Source of the DNA: JBPRGG01 sp051418075
GTDB lineage: Bacteria; Bacteroidota; Bacteroidia; Cytophagales; Cyclobacteriaceae
Length of the DNA: 64,000 nt
Direction: 5' to 3'
Assembly: GCA_051418075.1 (NCBI GenBank)
Contig: JBPRGG010000010.1
Coordinates: 5,179-69,178 of the forward strand
Below are positions 18,904-27,338 of this stretch, one piece after another (within the stretch, counting starts at the first letter, position 1; every line of letters starts with the position of its first letter). The notes under the pieces are model-generated. The model searched no databases. It saw nothing but the letters and a program-made list of their open reading frames with translations, and had not been told where the DNA came from. Made by a program: the position numbers and the translations under genes.

Positions 18904-19923
18904 TTACTTGTCAGCATAAGCAGCTTTTCTGGCTGCGTTATAAATATCTATGGCATGAGGAATGACTACCTTTTCCAGGTTGAGATTAAAGGGGGTGGGA
19001 ATGTTTTTCCCGGCAATAATTTCAATCGGTGCATCCAGATAGTCAAAAGCTTCCTCCTGAATAACAGAAGCAATATCAGAAGCTACGCCACCCCGCCTGA
19101 CTGCCTCCTGGGCTATCACCACATGTTCTGTTTTTCTGACCGATTGCAGAATAAGTTCCTTATCCAATGGTACCAATGATCGTGGATCCAGTACTTCCGC
19201 TTCTATACCGTCTTTGGCTAGCAGATCAGCCGCTTCCAGTGCTTTGGGAACCATGCCGGACCAGGCAATAATGGTTACATCCCTTCCTGCTCTTTTAATA
19301 TCACCTTTACCTAGAGGAATGGTAAATTCACCTTCTGGTACTTCTCCCTTGTTCATATAAAGCAGCTTATGCTCAAGAAAAATAACCGGTTCATCTGATC
19401 TTATAGCCGTTTTGAGTAATCCCTTTGCATCGGCAGGATTGGAAGGCATCACCAATTTCAAGCCAGGGATGTGATAGAAGATAGCTTCCAGGCTCTGCGA
19501 ATGCTGGGCGGCCAGACCATTACCTACGCCACCCTGGGTGCGCAATACCATAGGTACCCGTCCTATTCCGCCTGACATAAATTTTAATTTAGCTGCCTGA
19601 TTGATGATCTGATCCAATATCAACATAGAAAAATCAATAAATAATATTTCTACCACCGGGCGCATACCTGTTAAAGCTGCACCCACACCCATTCCGGTAA
19701 ATCCATTTTCTGATATGGGAGTGTCAATCACCCGTTCCTTACCAAATTTATCCAACAGACCAGCAGTAACTTTATAGGATCCCCCGCGTTCAGCAATGCC
19801 TTCTCCCATAATAAATACGGTGGGATCCCGCTGCATTTCTTCCAATAAAGCTTCATTTAGGGCTTCCCTGTACATCAGGATCCGGGTGCCGCTGCCAATG
19901 TTTTGTTCAATGATCGCTTCCAT
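18904..19923 (-). CDS. Thiamine-dependent 2-oxo acid/acetoin dehydrogenase E1 component, beta subunit
   Basis: The 339-residue protein has the transketolase pyrimidine-binding domain (about 15-190; YREALNEALLEEMQRDPTVFIMGEGIAERGG, then TPISENGFTGMGVGAALTGMRP) and the C-terminal transketolase domain (about 205-325; DVTIIAWSGMVPKALEAADLL, VLDPRSLVPLD). It pairs with the E1-alpha encoded immediately upstream to bind thiamine diphosphate and oxidatively decarboxylate a 2-oxo acid or cleave an acyloin. Its start overlaps the E1-alpha stop (TGATG). Sequence alone does not separate pyruvate, branched-chain and acetoin types. Confidence 0.93.
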   Translation of the reverse strand: MEAIIEQNIGSGTRILMYREALNEALLEEMQRDPTVFIMGEGIAERGGSYKVTAGLLDKFGKERVIDTPISENGFTGMGVGAALTGMRPVVEILFIDFSMLILDQIINQAAKLKFMSGGIGRVPMVLRTQGGVGNGLAAQHSQSLEAIFYHIPGLKLVMPSNPADAKGLLKTAIRSDEPVIFLEHKLLYMNKGEVPEGEFTIPLGKGDIKRAGRDVTIIAWSGMVPKALEAADLLAKDGIEAEVLDPRSLVPLDKELILQSVRKTEHVVIAQEAVRRGGVASDIASVIQEEAFDYLDAPIEIIAGKNIPTPFNLNLEKVVIPHAIDIYNAARKAAYADK

Positions 19924-20891
19924 CAGTAGGTTTCTATAAAGGTTAAAAATTCCTGGTTGGTCAATTCTTCGCTGTCTTTGGCGTAATTAATTCCGGTGGT
20001 GATTTCCTGTTCCACCTGCTCTTCGATCTGTTTCACCGCTGGCTCATTCCATCCATGGTCCAGCATGTATTGTTTACAAATTTTGATCGGATCGTGTTGC
20101 TGATAGTAGGCTACTTTATCCTCAGGCATATAGGTTCCCGGGTCATTTACATGATGGCCGCTTTGCCTGAATGTAAGCCCTTCAATAATGTAGGGTCCCT
20201 TGCCGCTTCTGCAGTATGCAACGGCTTTTACTGCCGCTTCATAAACTTCCACTACATGATTACCGTCTATTCTTTCTCCTGGAACACCATATCCTTTTCC
20301 TCTTTTATATAATTCTGGTTCGCCGGTAGAATCTTCTATTTTAGTGGATACAGCGTACTGGTTGTTTTCAATGATGAACAGCACCGGCAATTTAAAGGCC
20401 GCGGCCAGATTCAGGCCTTCAGAAAAGGAGCCTATATTGGTTCCGCCATCGGATACAAATACTGCCGCCACCCGGTCTTCCTTCCTGATCTTGGCCCCCA
20501 TAGCTGCTCCCACAGCAATCGGAACACCGGACCCAACAATTCCATTGGCCCCTAAATTCCCTTTGGTCACATCTGCAATATGCATGGACCCTCCCAGACC
20601 TTTACAAAAACCGGTTTTTTTACCTAATAATTCTGCAAACATCCTTTTAATGTCTGCACCCCAGGCAATACAATGCCCGTGACCACGATGAGAACTGGCA
20701 ATATAATCATTGCCAGTGAGTGCATTACAAATCCCAACCGCGATAGCTTCTTCGCCCCAGTAGGGATGATAATATCCTCTGATTAAACCCTGACGGTAGA
20801 GTTTTACTCCTTCTTCTTCAAATCGCCTGATGGTATATATTAACCTATACGTTTCAGCCAACAATTCTTTGGTATGTTCTGATGTTTTCAT
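19923..20891 (-). CDS. Thiamine-dependent 2-oxo acid/acetoin dehydrogenase E1 component, alpha subunit
   Basis: A protein of about 322 residues from the ATG at 20891 (an upstream TTG would add two residues). The thiamine-diphosphate motif is present as VSDGGTNIGSFSEGLNLAA...FIIENNQYAVST, with Ser in place of the usual first Gly of the GDG motif. ASSHRGHGHCIAWGADIKRM and GKKTGFCKGLGGSMHIADV are typical of E1-alpha, and the loop GLTFRQSGHHVNDPGTYM replaces the usual YRGHS loop. It is the first enzyme gene after the GntR regulator. The loop change hints at a substrate other than pyruvate. Confidence 0.92.
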   Translation of the reverse strand: MKTSEHTKELLAETYRLIYTIRRFEEEGVKLYRQGLIRGYYHPYWGEEAIAVGICNALTGNDYIASSHRGHGHCIAWGADIKRMFAELLGKKTGFCKGLGGSMHIADVTKGNLGANGIVGSGVPIAVGAAMGAKIRKEDRVAAVFVSDGGTNIGSFSEGLNLAAAFKLPVLFIIENNQYAVSTKIEDSTGEPELYKRGKGYGVPGERIDGNHVVEVYEAAVKAVAYCRSGKGPYIIEGLTFRQSGHHVNDPGTYMPEDKVAYYQQHDPIKICKQYMLDHGWNEPAVKQIEEQVEQEITTGINYAKDSEELTNQEFLTFIETY

Positions 20892-20902
20892 TGTCAAAAA
20901 TT

Positions 20903-21625
20903 TCAGGGTACTGCCTCTATGGTGAATTTATAAAATTCACCGTTATAGATGGATTCTTCAATTTCCAGTATCAATTCTGTGCCGCAAAATGTAACGCCAT
21001 CTACTTTGAAACCGGGAATTGTTTCATCGTTACCGAAAGTATCTTTTTCCGATTCATCGATGATGATGGCGCTTAATGATTGCTCAATCCGAGCAATATG
21101 CAAATGATAATCAATCTCATAGATGTTGTAAAGGGAGTTTTCCAGGTTCAATTGATCTATACCAGGGCAAAATTTCAGGGAGATGTATCGGACCTCCCTT
21201 AAAACCGGCTTATTATCGGCAAATCTTAACCTGGTAATTTTGCAAACAGGTCCATTTAAAGTATAATTTCTTCCCTGAATGCTTTTAGTAATTCCTACTT
21301 CCTGAGTCACACAGTCTAATAACCGGGTGGAAGGGGTAAATCCCAGTTGCTGCATATTTTTGGTAAAACTTAAAACTTTAGAAGCCGGACGATTTAATTC
21401 TACATTTTTTTGTACAAAAGTTCCTTTCCCCTTGATTTTCTTTACATATCCTCCTTTTTCAATTTCAAGAAGCACTTTCCTGGCAGTGGTATTACTCACA
21501 TTATATTTTTTGATGATCTCGTTTTCAGAAAGAATCTTATCACCCGGTAATAATTTTTTCTGCCGGATGTGCTGAATAATCTCTCTGCTGATCTGAAAAT
21601 ATATAGGTAAGGAAGGTGTATCCAT
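20903..21625 (-). CDS. GntR/HutC-family transcriptional regulator
   Basis: The 240-residue protein has an N-terminal winged-HTH of GntR type (ISREIIQHIRQKKLLPGDKI, SENEIIKKYNVSNTTARKVL, GKGTFVQ) and a C-terminal UTRA effector-binding domain (about 95-236), as in HutC/FarR/YvoA regulators that sense small metabolites, often sugar phosphates. It is the first gene of the operon, and a perfect palindrome lies 7 bp in front of its start codon, so autoregulated repression relieved by a pathway intermediate is the likely mode. Confidence 0.93.
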   Translation of the reverse strand: MDTPSLPIYFQISREIIQHIRQKKLLPGDKILSENEIIKKYNVSNTTARKVLLEIEKGGYVKKIKGKGTFVQKNVELNRPASKVLSFTKNMQQLGFTPSTRLLDCVTQEVGITKSIQGRNYTLNGPVCKITRLRFADNKPVLREVRYISLKFCPGIDQLNLENSLYNIYEIDYHLHIARIEQSLSAIIIDESEKDTFGNDETIPGFKVDGVTFCGTELILEIEESIYNGEFYKFTIEAVP

Positions 21626-21632
21626 AACTTAT

Positions 21633-21644
21633 AGCGTTAACGCT
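21633..21644. promoter_or_regulatory. Perfect 12-bp palindrome, candidate GntR operator
   Basis: AGCGTTAACGCT is identical to its reverse complement and lies 8-19 bp upstream of the GntR start codon. Its place between a candidate promoter and the start codon suits a repressor that blocks transcription of the whole operon. Confidence 0.6.
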
Positions 21645-21649
21645 TTAAG

Positions 21650-21680
21650 CAAATAAACAAAATTTTTTTTTATAAACAAA
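21650..21680 (-). promoter_or_regulatory. Candidate Bacteroidota-type promoter of the catabolic operon
   Basis: On the minus strand a TTTG element (21680-21677) is followed about 20 bp later by TTATTTG (ending near 21650), which approximates the Bacteroidota -33 TTTG / -7 TAnnTTTG promoter. The palindromic operator would fall at the transcription start. The -7 match is imperfect. Confidence 0.35.
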
Positions 21681-21978
21681 TTATTGCTAATAAATTATTT
21701 CAAATTGTAATTATTTAAATCTGCTGGCTTGATAGAACCAAGAAAACAAGTTAAAATCCACTCTGGAAATATATAGTTGGTGTAAATACAAATAGCAAAG
21801 ACATGATGGTCGATTTTAACCTTTTATCTCAATAGGTGGGAATACAACGGTAGTGAAATGATTAAGGATACAAGAATTTTTGAAGAAACTTAAATGATCA
21901 AATGAAAGTCTTTAAAAATTTTAATAATATTATAGTTGTAACTTGGTACAGTGGAATAATTAAAAAAAATTAAAAAAA
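21681..21978. other. Divergent intergenic region between the GntR operon and the DUF1080 gene
   Basis: AT-rich spacer with no convincing gene. It must carry the promoter for the plus-strand DUF1080 gene. Apart from A/T runs just before 21979 no further clear element was seen. Confidence 0.5.
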
Positions 21979-22569
21979 ATGAAACGATCTATTTTAGCTC
22001 TGTTAATTGGTTTATGTTTTGCCTGTTCGAATCCAGAACAGGATGGTTTTGAAACTCTTTTTGAAGGTGAAAATTTACAAGCCTGGCAAACTCCGGATCT
22101 TGCCGAAGCCTGGACTGTCAATGATGGTTTATTAGTTGTACAAAGTGATGAAGCCAAAACAGGTTCAATTCTCTGGACTAAAAATGACTACCAGGATTTT
22201 ATCATCAAAGCGGATTTCAAATTTGGACAGGGTACAGTAGATTCCGGTATTTTTCTCAGGGATGAAAGTCAACAAATTCAGATCGGTGAATCCGGTTCGC
22301 TGAAAAGGGATATGACCTGTTCTCCTTATATTCCTGGCAAAGGCTACCCGGTAGAGGCCACTGGTGTAGCCGACATTATCAAAATGGATGACTGGAATAC
22401 GATTCAGGTGCAGGCTCAAGGAAATCAATATACTGCCTGGCTTAATGGTGAGGAAGTGATGAACTATACTTCGGATAATGCAGTGGAAACCGGACCGATA
22501 GGCATTCAATTACACCCTAACCGGGATATGACCATGTATTATAAGAATATAGAAGTGAAGGAATTATAG
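21979..22569 (+). CDS. DUF1080 (3-keto-disaccharide hydrolase-like) lipoprotein
   Basis: The 196-residue protein has a lipoprotein signal (MKRSILALLIGLCFAC, Cys16) and one DUF1080 domain with the concanavalin-like pattern: FETLFEGENLQAWQTPD, WTVNDGLLVVQSDE, IKADFKFGQGTVDSGIFLRDE and GPIGIQLHPNRDMTMYYKNIEVKEL. DUF1080 proteins are exported, glucanase-like beta-sandwich proteins; some act on 3-keto-glycosides. It is monocistronic and divergent from the GntR operon, so a functional link with that operon is possible but not shown. Confidence 0.85.
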   Translation: MKRSILALLIGLCFACSNPEQDGFETLFEGENLQAWQTPDLAEAWTVNDGLLVVQSDEAKTGSILWTKNDYQDFIIKADFKFGQGTVDSGIFLRDESQQIQIGESGSLKRDMTCSPYIPGKGYPVEATGVADIIKMDDWNTIQVQAQGNQYTAWLNGEEVMNYTSDNAVETGPIGIQLHPNRDMTMYYKNIEVKEL

Positions 22570-22595
22570 TACATATTTAAACCAAACGGTTTTTT

Positions 22596-22632
22596 AAGGA
22601 AGCTTACCTTTATTTCAAGGATAAGCTTCCTT
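22596..22632 (+). terminator. Terminator-like hairpin after the DUF1080 gene
   Basis: AAGGAAGCTTACC (22596-22608) pairs with GGATAAGCTTCCTT (22619-22632) with one bulged base. It lies 27 bp after the stop codon, and T-rich sequence follows after a few bases. Confidence 0.55.
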
Positions 22633-22812
22633 CAGACCTTCTTTATTTTTGACATGTAGTTTATTTTTTTATATCCAGGTATTAGCTTCAAAAGCCTTGC
22701 CTTCTAAATGTTCAATTCGTATTGAAATTGCCCTATCATGTTGCAATGAGAGCTGACATTAAAATAAATTTGCCCCACCAGTTAAAAACCGAAACCCGTG
22801 CCAAATGAACTT

Positions 22813-24693
22813 CTACAATGAATTCAAAAATGAATTTAAGTCTGTTTCCTTGTCCAGGCCTAACTTCTTTTTTAATCTGTACTTGGACTTGAAAATACTA
22901 TCAGGCATCACATTTAGGATTGCGGCAATTTCCTTGGTGGAGAGGTTCATCCGTAAAAAAGCCGCCAATCTGATCTCGTTTTCTGAAATATCACCCAAAT
23001 TCCGGAGCTTTTCATCAAAGTCTTTATGTACATCTACAAAATAGGATTTAAAGATTTCCCAGTTCTTATCTGTAGCATTTTCCTTTTTCAGCAATGTGAC
23101 AATTTTTCGGAATTCCATTTTGAATTTTTCAGGTGAGTCCTTTAAATTCTCCAGGTTTGCTTTAAGTTCCTGAATGAAGATATTCTTCTGTACCAGGTGC
23201 AGGGTATGGCTGGCCAATTCTTTTTTCTTGTACTCAAGTTCCTTTTCATAAAGTGCAATTTGCTTTTCCTGGGCTAGCCGGTTTCTTTTTGTACGCTGCT
23301 TAAAGCCAAAGAATAGCAAACCAGACACCATTATGGATGTTCCCATGCCTCCGGCAAAAATACGCTTGTTCAATTTATCTACCTTTGCTTTTTCATTCAG
23401 GGTTTTAATCTCTTCTTTTTGTAAAAGCAATGCTGCTTCTTTCTTCTCGGTATCATGCAAGATTCTTAATTCTTCAATTTTTTGCACTTTTTCTGTATTC
23501 AAAAGTGTATCACTCAAGGCCTTGTACATCTTGTAATTTTTTAATGAACGATCATCCTGTCCAAGCATTTCATAGGCCTCACTTTGATGTTTTAAGGCAA
23601 GGGAATAGATGGAATTGTTATCAGTGGTAGCTGCATATTGAATTACTTTATCTGTCATGGCTAATGCTTTGGCTGGCTGGTTTATCAGTAGATAGGATTC
23701 AGCCATTTTATTTTGGGCAATGGCAATCCTCCTCCTGGCATTAATGGAACGGGACATGTCTATAGATTCATTTAAATAGTCAATGGCCTTTAAAGGTTGT
23801 TCCATGGATAAGTATACAGCCCCAATATTAGTCAGGGCAGCTGCCTGCAAGGCAATTACATTGGATGTTTTGGCTTTGTCAATGCTTTTAAGGAAAAATT
23901 CCAGTGCTTTTTCATAATTCCCCAGCGATTTATGGGCTACACCCATATCATTCAGCGCCTGAGCCTGATAATAATTATCATCATAAGCTTGATAAATTGA
24001 TAAAGCACGGGAATTGTATTCAATCGATTTTTTATAATTGCTGAAATTATATTCCAGGGTGGCCAGGTGATTCAAAGCGTCAGCTATTCTTATTGAATCA
24101 GCTAATATTTGCAACAATTCTAACCCTTTCAGCACATTAGTGAGGGCAATGGCATAGTAGCCTTTATTTTGATTAATGGAACCTTTAAAGTCGTATGCCA
24201 GGGCTGCACCCATCGTATCCTGAAAAACAAGACAATGTTCCAGATTAAGTGAATTGAGACTATCTGCTTGGGCTAAATTCCCCTGGTTAAAATTGAGAAT
24301 GGCCAATCCATGATAAGCCTGCGAAATGTAAATGGGATTATTGATGGTTCTGGCCTTATTCAGGCTAATACTGTAATAATGTTTAGCTGAATCGATTTGG
24401 TCAAGGTTGGCAAATACCACTCCCAACTGGTAATTTGCCAATGCTGAGCCGGACAAATAATCCAGTTGGTCTGATAGCAGCAGTTGCTCCCGGGCATATG
24501 CTTTTGCCTTGATTATATCCCGATACATGAAATGATTAACGATATGGTTGATGGTCTTTACTGTAAGAGTATCTCCGGGTCGCTCATGATATACCTGGAG
24601 CAGGCTGTCAATATTCAGCATGTTTTGGGAAGAGGTGGTTTGCCCCATAAAAACCAGCGTGGATAAAACAATGTAAATTTTGGCACCTCCCAT
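22813..24693 (-). CDS. Membrane-anchored TPR protein with C-terminal HTH (putative sensor-regulator)
   Basis: The 626-residue protein has an N-terminal signal sequence (ending near TTSSQ), then about eight tetratricopeptide repeats (roughly 70-400; for example AQALNDMGVAHKSLGNYEKALEFF). One transmembrane helix follows near residue 445 (GTSIMVSGLLFFGF), then a charged coiled coil (AQEKQIALYEKELEYKKKELA), and a C-terminal LuxR-like HTH (RMNLSTKEIAAILNVMPDSIFKSKYRLKKKLG). The layout suggests periplasmic TPRs and a cytoplasmic DNA-binding end, a common one-component membrane regulator in Bacteroidota. It is divergent from the cytolysin-like gene and may regulate it. Confidence 0.85.
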   Translation of the reverse strand: MGGAKIYIVLSTLVFMGQTTSSQNMLNIDSLLQVYHERPGDTLTVKTINHIVNHFMYRDIIKAKAYAREQLLLSDQLDYLSGSALANYQLGVVFANLDQIDSAKHYYSISLNKARTINNPIYISQAYHGLAILNFNQGNLAQADSLNSLNLEHCLVFQDTMGAALAYDFKGSINQNKGYYAIALTNVLKGLELLQILADSIRIADALNHLATLEYNFSNYKKSIEYNSRALSIYQAYDDNYYQAQALNDMGVAHKSLGNYEKALEFFLKSIDKAKTSNVIALQAAALTNIGAVYLSMEQPLKAIDYLNESIDMSRSINARRRIAIAQNKMAESYLLINQPAKALAMTDKVIQYAATTDNNSIYSLALKHQSEAYEMLGQDDRSLKNYKMYKALSDTLLNTEKVQKIEELRILHDTEKKEAALLLQKEEIKTLNEKAKVDKLNKRIFAGGMGTSIMVSGLLFFGFKQRTKRNRLAQEKQIALYEKELEYKKKELASHTLHLVQKNIFIQELKANLENLKDSPEKFKMEFRKIVTLLKKENATDKNWEIFKSYFVDVHKDFDEKLRNLGDISENEIRLAAFLRMNLSTKEIAAILNVMPDSIFKSKYRLKKKLGLDKETDLNSFLNSL

Positions 24694-24997
24694 TTAGCTA
24701 ATATTTAATTTTTTGATTTAATCATTCTTTAAAATTAATTATATATTAATTAAAATCTAAGCCAAAAAAAATTCTTGTCTTTATTTTCCTCTTTTTTTGG
24801 GTGTAAATAGTCTTTTTCCACAGGTAAAAACCACAGTCAATAGGATATAAACAGGTTTTTTCCCGGTGTGATTATTTTGAGGTCTCACCGGATGAATCGC
24901 TTAAAATATAACCTTGTCCAGGTTTTGTCCATATCAAAAATTAGCCTTCGGCTGCTTATTAATCTACTTTTGAGCTTTCAACCAAATTATTTAAACC
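24694..24997. other. Divergent promoter region between the TPR-HTH regulator and the cytolysin-like gene
   Basis: This AT-rich spacer of about 300 bp contains the symmetric TTAATTATATATTAATTAA stretch close to the regulator gene and no gene. It is expected to hold both divergent promoters. Confidence 0.45.
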
Positions 24998-26587
24998 ATG
25001 AAAAATATTCAACAAACTTCACAGGTATTGGCCTATTTAATCATTCCATTTATAATACTGGTTTCATGCTCCGAAGAAATGGGAGAAGATGCAGGCCTAA
25101 CGGAAAATGACAAGCAGGCAATCAATACAAATTTTGAAAATCTTGAAACGTTTTCGCAACCGGCTGAGAATCCGACTCCAGAGGAAGTTGATACCAGCCA
25201 GCCTGAACGTGACCAGAAAGATAATACACTGGAATGTTATACTACCACTTTCAAAGCCTCACCTGGTTTTGATCAAATGCTGGCCCTCGATCCTACTACA
25301 GATGTGATTTTTCCGGGTGCTTTGCTGCAGGGGTCTTCCATTCCTACCGGTGAATATATCCCTATCGTTTCAGACCGTGCTCCCATTACATTGTCGGCAT
25401 CACTTACCAATATTAATGGTAGCCCGGTAGTGACTGTCACTGATCCCAGTTTATCTACAGTCAGAGAAGGGGTTAAGTCAATACTGGATCAGGAAATTAC
25501 CGGTTCTACTGCGGCTAAGTTAAACTTTGAAATCAGCCAGGTATATTCTGAGCAACATCTGAGTGTAGCGCTTGGTGCTAATTACCGATCAGCCGGACAA
25601 GATGTTTCTTCTTCATTCAATTTTGCACAATCTGCCTATAAAAACAAGTTTGTAATTAAATATCTGCAGATCTATTACACCATCGATGTGGACCCTCCCA
25701 AAGAACCGAGTGATTTTTTCAATTCGATGACCGTTTTGGAAGAATTAAATGGCACTCTTCCTGTTTATGTGTCCAGTGTTTTTTACGGACGGATGGTGCT
25801 CTATACGGTGGAAAGCAACTATGAATTTACAGAGATTAATGCGGCATTCAGCGCATCATTTACCTCCGGAGGTGGAACTATTGATGCAAATTACAGCGAG
25901 ATCATAAGTAATTCCACCATTAAGGCGCTGGTGATCGGTGGGTCAGGGAAAGACGCTGCCAAGAGTATTGACGGACCTGGAGAGGTATATGATTATATAG
26001 CTAATGGTGGTGAGTACTCAAAAGATTCACCCGGCGCACCTATATCATACAAATTGCGGTTCTTGACAAAAGGAACTCCGGTTGCAAGGGTGGTTATGGC
26101 TACCGAATATAACATCCGTCAGTGTGATTTGGCCTATCCGATTTTCAATATTAAACTTAATAAAATAAAATTGGCAGACTCCAATGATGCAGGCGGTAAT
26201 ACTGATCTGTATGGATATGTTGGAGGTAGATTATCCTTAGACGGGACCTGGGTGAAAAATGGCAATGATGTACTGGATGTATATTGGGGTAGAAATGAAG
26301 GTTCACCTTTAAATTTTAAAGGTACTCATCAAGTTAATGATGAAATTAATATAGAGGTATACAAACCCGATTACGAAAAGGATTATATTCAGCTTTATGG
26401 CAAACTTTATGATAAAGATTTTTTAGAGGATGACTATTTGGGTAATAGAACTTTTGAAGTAAAGCTTAGAAACCTGCAACTCAATCAACCATACCTGGTG
26501 AATAATAAGGATGAGCCCAAATTGATTTTTGATGAACAATCCGGTCAGAAAGTTGAGGTCTATTTCAGTATAACCAGAATAAAATAA
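24998..26587 (+). CDS. Cholesterol-dependent-cytolysin-like (thiol-activated cytolysin family) lipoprotein
   Basis: The 529-residue protein has a lipoprotein signal (lipobox LVSC, Cys24) and an acidic linker. Residues about 85-375 match the membrane-inserting core of the CDC family: FPGALLQG (107-112), YYTIDVDPPKEPSDFF, PVYVSSVFYGRMVLYTVES (255-273), KALVIGGSGKDAAKSI, and SYKLRFLTKGTPVARVVMATEY. Residues about 380-529 do not contain the Trp-rich undecapeptide or the domain-4 fold; instead there is an Asp/Gly-rich beta-type domain (LADSNDAGGNTDLYGYVGG). CDC-like proteins of Bacteroidota form pores, sometimes as two-component systems. Sterol binding is not expected. It is followed by a terminator and stands alone. 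Confidence 0.85.
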   Translation: MKNIQQTSQVLAYLIIPFIILVSCSEEMGEDAGLTENDKQAINTNFENLETFSQPAENPTPEEVDTSQPERDQKDNTLECYTTTFKASPGFDQMLALDPTTDVIFPGALLQGSSIPTGEYIPIVSDRAPITLSASLTNINGSPVVTVTDPSLSTVREGVKSILDQEITGSTAAKLNFEISQVYSEQHLSVALGANYRSAGQDVSSSFNFAQSAYKNKFVIKYLQIYYTIDVDPPKEPSDFFNSMTVLEELNGTLPVYVSSVFYGRMVLYTVESNYEFTEINAAFSASFTSGGGTIDANYSEIISNSTIKALVIGGSGKDAAKSIDGPGEVYDYIANGGEYSKDSPGAPISYKLRFLTKGTPVARVVMATEYNIRQCDLAYPIFNIKLNKIKLADSNDAGGNTDLYGYVGGRLSLDGTWVKNGNDVLDVYWGRNEGSPLNFKGTHQVNDEINIEVYKPDYEKDYIQLYGKLYDKDFLEDDYLGNRTFEVKLRNLQLNQPYLVNNKDEPKLIFDEQSGQKVEVYFSITRIK

Positions 26588-26629
26588 TGCCCCTACAAAA
26601 TTTACCTGCATCTGAGTGGGTTAGGGATG

Positions 26630-26667
26630 AAACCAGAAAAAGGCTGTTTATTGGCCTTTCTGGTTTT
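26630..26667 (+). terminator. Intrinsic terminator after the cytolysin-like gene
   Basis: AAACCAGAAAAAGGC pairs with GGCCTTTCTGGTTTT with one bulged A and an 8-nt loop, 43 bp after the stop codon. The 3' arm ends in TTTT. Confidence 0.75.
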
Positions 26668-27338
26668 AAGCTTAATTTAAACCTTTTTTTACACAATAAT
26701 GGGTTCATAAGGGTAAAAAAGTGGGGGAGAGGACTTGATGATTTTACTTTTCAGCAAATTTCAAAGGTGGATGCCAAACCTGTCTGGTCTGATTGACTTT
26801 GGTCGCTGCAGTTTCCTGTTGGTCCCCGGCTGTCTATAGTCACCTTCTGGAAAACCTAAATAACTGCCCTTTACTTAGCAGGTCATTTTATAAATCAAAC
26901 AAAATCTTTAGTTTGCCCATAAAGCTTTATTTTCTGATCATAATATCAATGTATCCCGCCTTAAAAATATTTTGCAAGATGTAAAGCTTTAAAAAAGAAT
27001 TCGGTAAATTACAAAGTACTTATTATGGCTAATACTTTGGCAATGGATTATGGTTATAAGTATCTGGTGCCATTTTCCAGCTAATGCTCAATCCTGGAAT
27101 AAATGGAAACTTGAATCAGGCAATATTGATCAGGCCATAGAGTATTTCAGACCCGGACCAGCAGGACCAGCAACTGGTAGAAGTATTTGTTAATCAGGGC
27201 CGTTAATATATTTCAGGCAGGTTAGCAGGGAGCACCTAAAAGGTGCCCGTGTTGCCCTTGCCAGCCTGGAAGGTGCCGCTCTACTGGTTTCGATGCAAAC
27301 CTGTAAATTGAAAAGTATTGATTAAATGCAACAGTATT
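26668..27338 (+). other. Long intergenic region before the fucosidase gene
   Basis: About 670 bp without a supported gene. A stretch near 27025-27300 reads in broken frames with protein-like pieces (for example SWNKWKLESGNIDQAIEYF) interrupted by stops, and could be a decayed gene. A small GCACCT/AGGTGC hairpin lies near 27232-27246. The fucosidase promoter must be at the right end. Confidence 0.35.

Noticed and set aside
16723..20891. Dehydrogenase genes as the housekeeping pyruvate dehydrogenase
   Set aside because: They are embedded in a GntR-controlled sugar operon, have no E3, and show altered E1-alpha motifs; a dedicated catabolic complex fits better, although substrate is unproven.
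26587..26796. 69-codon frame after the cytolysin-like gene
   Set aside because: It contains the intrinsic terminator of that gene.
27022..27300. Possible decayed gene before the fucosidase
   Set aside because: Protein-like pieces are broken by stops and no family could be assigned, so it is only noted in the intergenic entry.
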